Assembly (NCBI GenBank): GCA_963736305.1
Contig: CAVTOD010000004.1
Location: forward strand, 124,001-188,000
DNA from: DASUPK01 sp963736305
GTDB taxonomy: Bacteria; Actinomycetota; Thermoleophilia; Solirubrobacterales; 70-9
DNA length: 64,000 bases
Reading direction: 5' to 3'
Shown here: piece by piece, positions 28,874-36,258 of the stretch
How the letters are laid out: the number at the start of each line of letters is the position of its first letter
How positions within the stretch are numbered: position 1 is the stretch's first letter
Position numbers and translations under genes: made by a program
Notes under the pieces: model-generated
What the model was told of the DNA's origin: nothing
What the model saw: only the letters and a program-made list of their open reading frames with translations
Database searches by the model: none

Positions 28874-29829
28874 GCGGGCTGCCCGATCGTCGGCGGGTCG
28901 GCCGGGGCGGGGCCGCGCTCCGGCCGCGCGCGGTCGCTGCCCGCGAGCAGGTCGTAGAGGATCGCCATGCGCACCACCAGGCCGCTCTCCACCTGCGCGC
29001 TGATCAGCGACTGCGGCGAGTCGATCACATCGGGCGAGAGCTCAACGCCGCGGTTGACCGGGCCCGGATGCATGAGAAGCTGGCGTGGACCGAGCCGCCT
29101 CGAGTCGATCTGGTACCGGGCCGCGTACTCGCGCAGCGACGGGACGAAGCTCTCGCTCATCCGCTCACGCTGCATCCGCAGTGCGTAGACGACGTCGGCC
29201 TCACCCAGCCGGTCGAGGTCGTAGGAGATCTCGCAGCCGAGCGCCTCGATGCCGCGAGGGATCAACGTCGGCGGCCCGCATAGTGTCACCTTCGCGCCCA
29301 CCTTCTGGAAGGCGAGCAGGCAGGAGCGCGCGACTCGGCTGTGCAGAACGTCGCCGACGATCCAGATGTTCACCCCCTCGAGCGAATCGAGACGCTGGCG
29401 CAGGGTGAAGACGTCGAGCAGGGCCTGCGTGGGGTGCTCGTGCTTGCCGTCGCCGGCGTTGATCACCGAGGCCTCGGTCCAGCGCGCGACCAGGCCGGCC
29501 GCGCCTGCATGCGGCGAGCGGATCACGATCGCCGCAGGGTCGTAGGCGGAGAGCGTCGAGACCGTGTCCTTCAGCGACTCGCCCTTGTCGACTGACGAGC
29601 CGGCGGACTTGACGCTGACCACGTCGGCGGAGAGGCGCTTGGCCGCGAGCTCGAAGGAGGAGAGCGTTCGCGTGCTGGCCTCGTAGAAGAGGTTGACGAT
29701 CGTGCGGCCGCGCAGGGTCGGCACCTTCTTGATGTCGCGGCGGCCGACCTCGGCGAAGCTCTGCGCCCGCTCGAGGATGCGCTCCATCTCCTCCCGGGTC
29801 AGCTCCTCCACACCGAGCAGGTTCTTCAT
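28870..29829 (-). CDS. pyrB: Aspartate carbamoyltransferase catalytic subunit
   Basis: PyrB joins carbamoyl phosphate and aspartate. The 319-residue protein has the carbamoyl phosphate loop YEASTRTLSSFELAAKRL (STRT motif), the catalytic SVDKGESLKDTV lysine loop, and HPTQALLDVFTL, followed by the aspartate domain with LMHPGPVNRGVE. No pyrI regulatory-chain gene is present, consistent with the unregulated trimer of most actinobacteria. It overlaps pyrR and pyrC by 4 bases each. Confidence 0.97.
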   Translation of the reverse strand: MKNLLGVEELTREEMERILERAQSFAEVGRRDIKKVPTLRGRTIVNLFYEASTRTLSSFELAAKRLSADVVSVKSAGSSVDKGESLKDTVSTLSAYDPAAIVIRSPHAGAAGLVARWTEASVINAGDGKHEHPTQALLDVFTLRQRLDSLEGVNIWIVGDVLHSRVARSCLLAFQKVGAKVTLCGPPTLIPRGIEALGCEISYDLDRLGEADVVYALRMQRERMSESFVPSLREYAARYQIDSRRLGPRQLLMHPGPVNRGVELSPDVIDSPQSLISAQVESGLVVRMAILYDLLAGSDRARPERGPAPADPPTIGQPA

Positions 29830-30398
29830 GCGTCCTCCCTCGTTGTCGCCGGCGCCCCGGCAGGCGTGATCGCGACCTCGTCGGTTCCGTCGGTCTCCTC
29901 GAGGCGCACGTTCACCCGCTCGCCGGGGGCGGTCGGCAGGTTCTTGCCGACGTAGTCGGGGCGGATCGGGAGCTCGCGGTGGCCGCGGTCCGCCAGGACC
30001 GCCAGCTGTACGCGCGCGGGACGGCCGTAGTCGAAGAGGGCGTCGATCGCGGCGCGGACCGTGCGCCCCGTGTAGAGGACGTCGTCCACGAGGACGATGG
30101 TCCGGCCCGCGAGGTCGAAGTCGAGGTGGGTGTCGTGGACGACCGGAGCGTCGCGCGGCTCGCGGCGCTCGATGTCGTCGCGGTAGAAGGAGATGTCGAG
30201 GTCGCCGAGCGGCACCTCTGCCCCCGAGAGCTCACCCACCAGCGCGTGCAGGCGGCGGCAGATGACCGCGCCGCGCGTGTGGATGCCGACCAGCGCCAGC
30301 CGATCCGAGTCCTCATTCTTCTCAACGATCTCGTGGGCGATACGGACAAGCGTCCGCCGGAGATCGTCGCGATCGAGCACGACGTTTTCGTCGCTCAT
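29826..30398 (-). CDS. pyrR: PyrR bifunctional pyr operon regulator/uracil phosphoribosyltransferase
   Basis: PyrR binds the pyr leader RNA when UMP is high and also has uracil phosphoribosyltransferase activity. The 190-residue protein carries the PRPP-binding motif IVLVDDVLYTGRTVRAAIDAL near residues 98-118 and the LALVGIHTRGAVICRRL block. It is the first gene of the pyr operon, preceded by a GGAAGGAG ribosome binding site that lies next to a PyrR binding-loop match. Confidence 0.96.
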   Translation of the reverse strand: MSDENVVLDRDDLRRTLVRIAHEIVEKNEDSDRLALVGIHTRGAVICRRLHALVGELSGAEVPLGDLDISFYRDDIERREPRDAPVVHDTHLDFDLAGRTIVLVDDVLYTGRTVRAAIDALFDYGRPARVQLAVLADRGHRELPIRPDYVGKNLPTAPGERVNVRLEETDGTDEVAITPAGAPATTREDA

Positions 30399-30402
30399 GC
30401 TG

Positions 30403-30435
30403 CTCCTTCCTGGCCTCGCGGGACCGGGTTAAAGG
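30403..30435 (-). promoter_or_regulatory. PyrR binding-loop match overlapping the pyrR ribosome binding site
   Basis: The minus-strand leader has GGUCCCGCGAGGCC at 30412-30425, matching the known PyrR binding-loop pattern ARUCCNGNGAGGYU at all core positions with the closing A-U pair replaced by G-C. Outside it, CC (30427-30428) can pair with GG (30409-30410) and CCUU (30432-30435) with AAGG (30405-30408), which is part of the Shine-Dalgarno sequence GGAAGGAG (30403-30410). No terminator follows, so translational repression of pyrR, as proposed in mycobacteria, is the likely mode. Confidence 0.75.
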
Positions 30436-30512
30436 GGCTTGCGCGGCCAGCGTAGCAGCGGGCCCAGACCGCGATGGAACGCGAACCCGCAAAGCGCGAC
30501 GATCGCTCTGGC

Positions 30513-31496
30513 CTAATCGCCCGCCGGGGCGGGCTCGGCCAGGGGCTCCGGGCGCTGCCTGGCGCCCTCGTGTACCAGTTCGGGATCCCCTCGCTCCGGG
30601 AACGGGATCTCGACGAGGTCGAAGTCCCTCGGCGCGACCGTGTTCGCGAAGACGTCCCGCGCCTCGCCGAGCACGGCCGAGACGTTGTAGCGCGAGGAGA
30701 CGTGGACGATCGCCAGCATGCCGACCTCGGCGTCGGCCGCGAGCTGCGCCGCGTCGCGCGCTGTCGAGTGGCCCGTGTCAGCCGCGCGGGCGGACTCCTC
30801 CAGAGCGAACGTTCCGTCGTGGACCAGGAGCTGGGCCGCATGGGCGGCGATCCGGGTCATCTCACAGGGGGCGGTGTCGCCGGTGATGACGACCTTGCGG
30901 CCGGGACGCGTGTCGCCGAGCACCTGCTCGGGACGCACCTCGGAGCGTTCCAGCGAGACCGTCTCGCCCCGCTGCAGGCGACCGAAGTCGCGCTGGTCGC
31001 TGATCCCGAGCCCGCGGGCCGCCTCGACGTCGAAGCGCCCGGGCCGCTCCGGCTCCACGTACGCGTAGCCGAGCGCCTTCATCCGGTGCTCGACGTCAAA
31101 CGCGCGCATCTCGAAGCCGTCATGGTCGATCCCCTCCCCCGGCCCGAGCTCGACCAGCTCCACCTCATAGCGCAGACGCCCGAAGATCCGGCGAAGCGCC
31201 TCGAACAGGCCATGGAGGCCGGTGGGCCCGACGATCCGCAGCGGCGTCCGGCGCTCCATCAGGTCATAGGTCTTGAGCAGGCCGGGCAATCCCAGGTAGT
31301 GATCGGCGTGGAAGTGGGTGATGTAGATGTCGTCGACCTGGACGAGGCCGGTCGAGTTGATCATCTGGCGCTGAGCCCCCTCGCCGCAGTCGACCAGGAT
31401 CCGCGCGCCGCCGGCCCGGATCAGCACGCAGGCGGTCGCCCTCCGCGCCGATGGCACGGAGCCGCCGGTTCCGAGGAAGACGACAGAGAGGTCCAT
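30513..31496 (-). CDS. rnz: Ribonuclease Z
   Basis: RNase Z cuts the 3' trailer of tRNA precursors, needed where CCA is not encoded, as with the tRNA-Arg gene nearby. The ATG at 31496 is chosen because it gives the family start MDLSVVFLGTGGSVPSARR; the frame continues further upstream without support. The metal motif is THFHADHYLGLPGLL (H61, H63, D65, H66), with later ligands in VITGDTAPC and the HVSSRYN histidine. Length 327 fits the short RNase Z form. Confidence 0.93.
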   Translation of the reverse strand: MDLSVVFLGTGGSVPSARRATACVLIRAGGARILVDCGEGAQRQMINSTGLVQVDDIYITHFHADHYLGLPGLLKTYDLMERRTPLRIVGPTGLHGLFEALRRIFGRLRYEVELVELGPGEGIDHDGFEMRAFDVEHRMKALGYAYVEPERPGRFDVEAARGLGISDQRDFGRLQRGETVSLERSEVRPEQVLGDTRPGRKVVITGDTAPCEMTRIAAHAAQLLVHDGTFALEESARAADTGHSTARDAAQLAADAEVGMLAIVHVSSRYNVSAVLGEARDVFANTVAPRDFDLVEIPFPERGDPELVHEGARQRPEPLAEPAPAGD

Positions 31497-31545
31497 GGGC
31501 GCAAGCCTAGGGGCGAAGGTCTGCCCGGGCGGCCGCGCCCTCCCG

Positions 31546-32016
31546 CTAGCCAACCAAGCGCTGTTGAGCGTGTCTGCCTGACGCTCTCGCTCCAACCGTC
31601 AAGAGCGCCTCGGGGTTCCAATTCCCGATTTCATACTCGACCGCATAACGCACGCCACTCCGTTGGTTGTTTCGCGTTGGTTCGAGACGAAGAAACACAT
31701 TTGAGCGCGGGACTTCAAGCACCGGAACGAGATAGACCGAGCTTGTCGGCGGACAGTAGACGCCGAAAAGGTCGGCTAGTCCGACGTATGACCCTGGGCC
31801 GTTGCCATGGTCCGTAGATCGACTGTTGAAAAGGACGCAGCCATTGTGGACGCGAGCCGTCTTGCATTGAATTCGCAGGAAGCGCTCGGACGCGACATGG
31901 ACCACAAGGTCGTACGGATGGCCCTCTCCGAATGGCAGCAGGACGGCAAAGTCTCGCTCGACCAAGGCCGCCAGGACCATCGCTTCTGTTGTGTTGCCCT
32001 TGAGAGCAGTGGTCAC
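31546..32016 (-). CDS. PD-(D/E)XK nuclease-like protein, low-GC orphan
   Basis: The 156-residue protein has the layout of a small PD-(D/E)XK enzyme: an N-terminal helix (KGNTTEAMVLAALVERDF), then G-HPYDLVVHV with the metal aspartate, and FLRIQCKTAR giving a Q-x-K half motif. This resembles the group I intron-associated endonuclease-type family. Base composition is clearly lower than around it: 31681-31740 holds 31 G+C in 60, against about 70 percent elsewhere. It lies between rnz and tRNA-Arg, a common landing zone for acquired DNA. No partner methylase is seen. Confidence 0.65.
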   Translation of the reverse strand: MTTALKGNTTEAMVLAALVERDFAVLLPFGEGHPYDLVVHVASERFLRIQCKTARVHNGCVLFNSRSTDHGNGPGSYVGLADLFGVYCPPTSSVYLVPVLEVPRSNVFLRLEPTRNNQRSGVRYAVEYEIGNWNPEALLTVGARASGRHAQQRLVG

Positions 32017-32096
32017 GGCATCAAGCTAAAGATCCCGCCGGAGCGAACGTATGCTCGTCTCGCGCATCGGCGTGGACCGCTTAAGCTGGCCAGTAA

Positions 32097-32170
32097 GCGC
32101 CCGTAGCTCAGCTGGATAGAGCGTCCGCCTCCGGAGCGGAAGGCCGCAGGTTCGAATCCTGCCGGGCGCG
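32097..32170 (+). tRNA. tRNA-Arg (anticodon CCG)
   Basis: A full cloverleaf is present: acceptor arms GCGCCCG (32097-32103) and CGGGCGC (32163-32169), D-arm GCTCAGCTGGATAGAGC, anticodon stem TCCGC/GCGGA with loop CTCCGGA (anticodon CCG, reading CGG), and T-arm GCAGGTTCGAATCCTGC. G at 32170 is the discriminator; CCA is not encoded, so RNase Z and CCA-adding enzyme are needed. Confidence 0.97.
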
Positions 32171-32172
32171 CT

Positions 32173-32379
32173 GTGATGGCCAAGGTGGCGAGCATCTTTG
32201 TCGCGCTCGGTGCGCTTGGAGCAGCGGTGACGTTCTTCCTAGTCGGCCTGCTGGCGGAAAGCGGAGAGAACGGTCACGTGTACTGGGTCGTTCAAGGCCC
32301 CATTTGGGGCGCCGGGGTACTCGCCTTGATCCTGGGCGCGGTGGCGGCATGGCTCGCCCTCAGCACCGCAGACGGCTAG
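32173..32379 (+). CDS. Small two-helix membrane protein, hypothetical
   Basis: A 68-residue open frame starting at GTG 32173 (or the ATG next to it) only 2-5 bases after the tRNA-Arg gene. It encodes two hydrophobic segments, about residues 5-27 (FVALGALGAAVTFFLVGLL) and 43-64 (GAGVLALILGAVAAWLAL), joined by a short polar loop. No Shine-Dalgarno sequence separates it from the tRNA, so it would be expressed only from a tRNA-mRNA co-transcript. It may be real but lacks a known family. It ends by overlapping the opposite gene by 4 bases. Confidence 0.4.
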   Translation: MMAKVASIFVALGALGAAVTFFLVGLLAESGENGHVYWVVQGPIWGAGVLALILGAVAAWLALSTADG

Positions 32380-32843
32380 ACGATGCAGACGTTGCTCACG
32401 TGCAGCTCGACGTGCGTGAAATGGTGCCGGCGTACTTCGACGCGCTGGGTCTCTCCCTGTAGGCAGGGGCGGACGATCGCGGCGCTCTGTGCCTGGTCCA
32501 GAGGACAAACCTGTCCCGGCTGCGGTTGGCAAGTCGGCGGGTTGGGCGGCACGGAGCTGACGTCGTAGGCGCCCCGCTTCAGCCTGATCCTGAAATGGCC
32601 GTCGCCGATCGCCTGGCTCGCCACCTGCTGGCCGTCACTCGCCCGCTGCACGGTGATCGTGACCGCGCCGCTGTACACCGGCTCAGCCGGGGCGGGCTCA
32701 GCGCAGGCGCCGGCGCACGTGGAGTTGAGGACGACGCCCTCGACTCCCGAGGGCTTGTGGCTGTGGCGCTTCTTGGCGTCCGCCGGGGCAGCGGCCACCG
32801 CGATCGCCCCGAGCAGCGCCAGCGCAATGAAAAGCCTGCGCAT
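32376..32843 (-). CDS. Exported protein with predicted beta-sandwich, hypothetical
   Basis: A 155-residue protein with a clear signal peptide (MRRLFIALALLGAIAVAAAPADA, cleavage near residue 23) followed by a His/Lys-rich stretch. The mature part has VEGVVLNSTCAGACA, then YSGAVTITVQRASDGQQVASQAIGDGHFRIRLKRGAYDV, a pattern like carboxypeptidase-regulatory or Cna-B type beta-sandwich repeats, and six cysteines that could form disulfides. It is likely secreted or cell-wall attached. No close functional clue comes from its neighbours. Confidence 0.75.
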   Translation of the reverse strand: MRRLFIALALLGAIAVAAAPADAKKRHSHKPSGVEGVVLNSTCAGACAEPAPAEPVYSGAVTITVQRASDGQQVASQAIGDGHFRIRLKRGAYDVSSVPPNPPTCQPQPGQVCPLDQAQSAAIVRPCLQGETQRVEVRRHHFTHVELHVSNVCIV

Positions 32844-32872
32844 GCCAACCCCCCTACCCGTTCGGCGAGTTC

Positions 32873-33145
32873 TCAGCCGCCGGCGACAGCGGGGAGGATC
32901 GTCACTTCGTCGCCGTCGTTGACGGCCGTGTCCAGGCCGTCCTGGAAGCGGATGTCCTCGCCGGAGACGTAGACGTTCACGAAGCGGCGCAGATCCCCGT
33001 CCTGCGTGATCCGCTCCCGCAGGCCGTCGTGCTCGTCGAAGACGGCGTCGAGAGCCTCCCCGACGGTCGAGCCCTCGACCTCGAGCTCGCCGTCACCGCC
33101 GGTGGCGGCGCGGAGCTGCGCCGGGATCTTCACGGTGACGCTCAT
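32873..33145 (-). CDS. MoaD/ThiS-family sulfur carrier protein, CysO-like
   Basis: The 90-residue protein is ubiquitin-like and ends in VTILPAVAGG with the C-terminal Gly-Gly that is adenylated and thiocarboxylated in sulfur carriers. From memory its start (VTVKIP) and its FVNVYVSGEDIRF and C-terminal blocks closely resemble Mycobacterium tuberculosis CysO, which donates sulfur to O-phosphoserine through CysM. Here it lies 41 bases downstream of a threonine-synthase-like gene governed by a SAM riboswitch, rather than next to cysM, which points toward methionine metabolism. Confidence 0.88.
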   Translation of the reverse strand: MSVTVKIPAQLRAATGGDGELEVEGSTVGEALDAVFDEHDGLRERITQDGDLRRFVNVYVSGEDIRFQDGLDTAVNDGDEVTILPAVAGG

Positions 33146-33186
33146 CGGCCGGAGATCTTATTCATCGCTCCCCCTCGGCTGCATCT

Positions 33187-34422
33187 CTAGGCCGAGGCCC
33201 CCACTCCCTGGAACTCCGTCTCGAAGGCGTCGAGAGTCGGCTCGATCTCGTGCATCCGGAAGGACTCGCGGGCGGCATCGAGGGTCTTCAGGCCCTCGCC
33301 GGTGATGTAGGCGACGACCCGCTCATCGGATGAGATCGCGCCGGACTCGGCGAGCTTGGCAAGGACGCCCACCGTCACGCCTCCGGCGGTCTCCGTGAAG
33401 ACCCCGGTGGTCTCTGCGAGCAGCTTGATCCCCGCGCGAATCTCGTCGTCGTTGACCGACTCGATCACGCCCTCGGTGCGACGCGCGAGGTCGATGGCGT
33501 AGGGGCCGTCGGCGGGATCCCCGATCGCGAGGCTCTTCGCGATCGTGTTCGGGTGCTGCTCGGGCTTGCAGACGTCCCAGCCCTCGGCGAACGCGGTGGC
33601 CACAGGCGAGCAGCCCTCGGCCTGCGCCCCGCAGAAGATCGGCAGCTTGCCCTCCACCAGCCCGAGCTCGAGCCAATCGCTCATCCCCTTCGCGATCTTG
33701 GTGAACATCGAGCCCGAGGCGACCGGCGCGACGACCCGATCTGGGAGCCCCCAGCCGAGCTGCTCGATGGTCTCGAACGCGAGGGTCTTGGAGCCCTCGG
33801 AGTAGTACGGGCGCAGGTTGACGTTGACGAATGCCCAGGGGTGCGTCTGGCTGAGCTCGGTACAGAGCCGGTTGACGTCATCGTAGGTGCCGCGGATGCC
33901 GACGAGGTTCGTCCCGTAGATGCCGGTGGCGAGCAGCTTCTGCTCCTCGAGATCAGCCGGCACGAAGACATAGGAGTCGAGCCCGGCCGCGGCCGAGTGG
34001 GCGGCGACGGCGTTCGCGAGGTTCCCGGTAGACGCGCAGGCCACCGTCTCGAAGCCGAGCTCCTTGGCCTTGGCGATCGCAACGGCGACGACGCGGTCCT
34101 TGAAGGAGTGGGTGGGATTGGCGGCGTCGTTCTTGATCCAGAGCTCGCCGATGCCGAGTCGCTCGGCGAGACGATCGGCGCGGATCAGAGGCGTCAGGCC
34201 CGGCTCGAGCGGGTCGCCGGGTGGGCCCTCGAAGGGCAGGAAGTCCGCGTAGCGCCAGATCCCGCGCGAGCCCGCCTGGATCTTGCGACGCGCCTCGTCG
34301 GCGTCCAGATCCGGGTAGTCGTAGGCCACCTCGAGCGGCCCGAAGCACTGCTCGCAGACGAAGCGGGCCTCGAGCGGATAGGTCTGGCCGCATTCCTTGC
34401 ACTTGAGAGATTCGACTGCCAT
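33187..34422 (-). CDS. thrC: Threonine synthase-like PLP enzyme with N-terminal zinc ribbon
   Basis: The 411-residue protein is a fold-type II PLP enzyme. An N-terminal zinc ribbon has C8, C11, C23 and C26; the PLP lysine is K108 in NPTHSFKDR, the threonine synthase signature; the phosphate cup is in ASTGNLANA. Threonine synthase converts O-phosphohomoserine to threonine. Because the gene is under a SAM-I riboswitch and followed by a CysO-like sulfur carrier, an alternative reaction making homocysteine from O-phosphohomoserine is worth testing. The ATG at 34422 has GAGGAG 4 bases upstream. Confidence 0.92.
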   Translation of the reverse strand: MAVESLKCKECGQTYPLEARFVCEQCFGPLEVAYDYPDLDADEARRKIQAGSRGIWRYADFLPFEGPPGDPLEPGLTPLIRADRLAERLGIGELWIKNDAANPTHSFKDRVVAVAIAKAKELGFETVACASTGNLANAVAAHSAAAGLDSYVFVPADLEEQKLLATGIYGTNLVGIRGTYDDVNRLCTELSQTHPWAFVNVNLRPYYSEGSKTLAFETIEQLGWGLPDRVVAPVASGSMFTKIAKGMSDWLELGLVEGKLPIFCGAQAEGCSPVATAFAEGWDVCKPEQHPNTIAKSLAIGDPADGPYAIDLARRTEGVIESVNDDEIRAGIKLLAETTGVFTETAGGVTVGVLAKLAESGAISSDERVVAYITGEGLKTLDAARESFRMHEIEPTLDAFETEFQGVGASA

Positions 34423-34437
34423 CTGGCTCCTCTAACG

Positions 34438-34472
34438 AAAAACCTCCGCCGGGGTCGATGTGGGCGGAGGTT
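34438..34472 (-). terminator. Riboswitch expression-platform terminator before thrC
   Basis: AACCTCCGCC (34463-34472) pairs with GGCGGAGGTT (34441-34450) in a perfect 10-base stem followed by a run of T. Its 5' side includes CCCACATC (34457-34464), which can instead pair with GATGTGGG (34490-34497) of the aptamer P1 region, giving an 8-base antiterminator. SAM binding should therefore favour termination. Confidence 0.9.
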
Positions 34473-34489
34473 CCTAGAAGGAGTCTCTT

Positions 34490-34607
34490 CCCACATCTTC
34501 CAGGCTCTATGGACAACACCTGCTGGAGTTGGCACCTTCCTCGGACCTAGATCCGAGGGGGTTGCCGGGGTTTCATCGGGCCAGTCCCTCCACCCCTCTT
34601 GATGTGG
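34490..34607 (-). ncRNA. SAM-I (S-box) riboswitch aptamer
   Basis: The minus-strand leader of thrC carries the S-box core in order: a P1 arm CACATC (34601-34606), AAGAGGGGTGGAGGGACTGG, CCCGATGAAACCCCGGCAACC, a P3 hairpin, GGTGCCAACTCCAGC, a P4 hairpin, and the closing P1 arm GATGTG (34492-34497). These conserved blocks are diagnostic of the SAM-I class, which turns off downstream genes when S-adenosylmethionine is plentiful. Confidence 0.95.
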
Positions 34608-34624
34608 TGACTATGTGACGAGTG

Positions 34625-34633
34625 AATATAGCA
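34625..34633 (-). promoter_or_regulatory. Predicted extended -10 promoter of the riboswitch-thrC transcript
   Basis: TGCTATATT on the minus strand is an extended -10 element, 18 bases upstream of the first base of P1. No convincing -35 box is seen at 16-18 bases, consistent with an extended -10 promoter. The start point would be near 34618, giving a leader of roughly 196 bases. Confidence 0.5.
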
Positions 34634-34751
34634 ACGCCCAGAGCCCATCCCGCAGGCGCAATTTCGGGCGCGGGCCTGCTCCCCTCGGGCGGCGCGTGGC
34701 GTAAAGTGGCTCCGGTCATGGAACTTGAAGCGATGAGCCCGGGTCCGGACG

Positions 34752-35753
34752 ATGCCGAACCTCCCTCGCCCCAGACTGCGCAGAACCCGCCCCGGCGAAC
34801 TCGTCGCGCCGCTTCAGCCTGAGCGCCAGACCCCCAACGTCGAGGAGATCGCGGCCGAGGGGCTGCGCTGGGTGAAGATCGACCAGCCGGGCGGCCTGGA
34901 GCAGGCCTGGCTGGAGGAGAACTTCGACTTCCACGCCCTCGACTTTGAGGACGTCCTCTCGCGCAACCAGAGGCCGAAGATCGACGTCTACGACGAGTAC
35001 CTGTTCATCGTCCTGCACTTCCCGATCTTCGATCGCGCGGCGCGGCGGCTGGGCGCCGGAGAGCTCGACCTGTTCGTCGGCCCCGGTTTCCTGATCACGA
35101 TCCCGAACCAGCCGCTGCAGCCCGTGGAATACCTGTTCGAGCGCTGCCGCCAGAAGGAGGAAACCCGCGAGCAGCTCTTCTCACGCGGATCGGGTTACCT
35201 GCTCTACCGGCTCGTCGACGACGGCTTCGACTACTGCTTCCCGATGCTCCGCAAGATCGGCAACAAGCTCGACGTGCTGGAAGAGGAGATCTTCGACGGT
35301 CGCTCCGAGGAGATCGTGCGAGACATCTCCAACGTGAAGCAGGAGATCATCAACTTCCGCAAGGTGATCCGCCCACAGCGCCCCGTGCTCAGGGACCTCG
35401 AGAAGGTCAAGCAGCGCTACCTGGCGCCCGACATGGACCTCGAGATCTACTTCGACGACATCGTCGACGCCCAGGAGCGGATCTGGGACATGCTTGAGAA
35501 CTACAAGGAGGTCGTCGAGGCGCTCGAGGACACCAACGAATCGGTGATCTCGCACCGCGTCAACGACATCCTGCGCGTGCTCACCGGAATCAGCGTCATC
35601 GTCCTACCGCTCACCCTCGTGGCCAGCATCTGGGGGATGAACGTGGGTGTCCCGGGCGAACAGAGCCTGACCGCCTTCTACGTGATCGCAGGGGCCATGG
35701 TGGTCCTGCTGGTCGGGATGGTCGCCTTCTTCCGCAAGCGGGGTTGGTTGTAG
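34752..35753 (+). CDS. corA: CorA family magnesium/cobalt transport protein
   Basis: CorA forms a pentameric inner-membrane channel for Mg2+ and related ions. The 333-residue protein has a long cytoplasmic N-terminal domain with coiled helices, and two C-terminal membrane helices; the first ends in the signature G295-M296-N297 (SIWGMNVGVPG) and the protein finishes with a basic FFRKRGWL tail, as in the family. The ATG at 34752 is the furthest start that keeps the frame open. It is the first of four plus-strand genes with overlapping or adjacent ends. Confidence 0.93.
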   Translation: MPNLPRPRLRRTRPGELVAPLQPERQTPNVEEIAAEGLRWVKIDQPGGLEQAWLEENFDFHALDFEDVLSRNQRPKIDVYDEYLFIVLHFPIFDRAARRLGAGELDLFVGPGFLITIPNQPLQPVEYLFERCRQKEETREQLFSRGSGYLLYRLVDDGFDYCFPMLRKIGNKLDVLEEEIFDGRSEEIVRDISNVKQEIINFRKVIRPQRPVLRDLEKVKQRYLAPDMDLEIYFDDIVDAQERIWDMLENYKEVVEALEDTNESVISHRVNDILRVLTGISVIVLPLTLVASIWGMNVGVPGEQSLTAFYVIAGAMVVLLVGMVAFFRKRGWL

Positions 35754-35764
35754 ATTCGGCCGCT

Positions 35765-36256
35765 GTGGCCACTCAGCGAATCTGGGCGCCCTGGCGCCTC
35801 GCCTACGTGAAGGACGCCTCCAAGGACATCGAGAGCGAGTGCATCTTCTGCGCGAAGCCGGCGGAGGGTGACGACGAGGCGAACCTGATCGTCCATCGCG
35901 GAGAGCACTGCTTCGTGATCCTCAACAAGTTCCCGTATACGAACGGTCACCTGATGGTGGCGCCCTACGAACACGTCGGCGCGCTGCAGGAGCTGGACGC
36001 CGAGACGATCGCGGAGATGATGGCTTTGGCCCAGCGCAGCATGGGCGCGCTCGAGTCGAGCTATTCGCCGCACGGCTACAACGTCGGCTTCAACCAGGGC
36101 CGGGTGGCCGGCGCCGGCGTCGAGCACCACATCCACATGCACGTCGTCCCGCGCTGGGGCGGCGACACGAACTTCATGCCGGTGCTCGGCGACACCCGGG
36201 TGATGAACCAGACGCTCGAGGACAGCTTCCAGACGGTCCGCAAGGCCTTCGGCTGA
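35765..36256 (+). CDS. HIT family nucleotide hydrolase/phosphorylase
   Basis: Proteins of this group act on dinucleoside polyphosphates or nucleoside phosphoramidates. The GTG at 35765, after the corA stop, gives 163 residues beginning VATQRIWAPWRLAYV. The HIT motif is HHIHMHVVPRW, and an upstream ESECIFCAK provides a Cys pair that may hold zinc. The RIWAPWR start resembles actinobacterial Ap4A phosphorylase-type HIT proteins. The gene is 2 bases upstream of the phosphohexomutase gene. Confidence 0.88.
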   Translation: MATQRIWAPWRLAYVKDASKDIESECIFCAKPAEGDDEANLIVHRGEHCFVILNKFPYTNGHLMVAPYEHVGALQELDAETIAEMMALAQRSMGALESSYSPHGYNVGFNQGRVAGAGVEHHIHMHVVPRWGGDTNFMPVLGDTRVMNQTLEDSFQTVRKAFG

Positions 36257-36258
36257 CG

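Noticed and set aside
32140..32170. tRNA-Arg 3' end as an attachment site for an integrated element
   Set aside because: No second copy of the tRNA 3' end and no integrase gene were seen nearby.
34622..34822. Plus-strand 66-codon open frame over the thrC promoter
   Set aside because: It overlaps the start of corA in another frame and has no ribosome binding site or family similarity.
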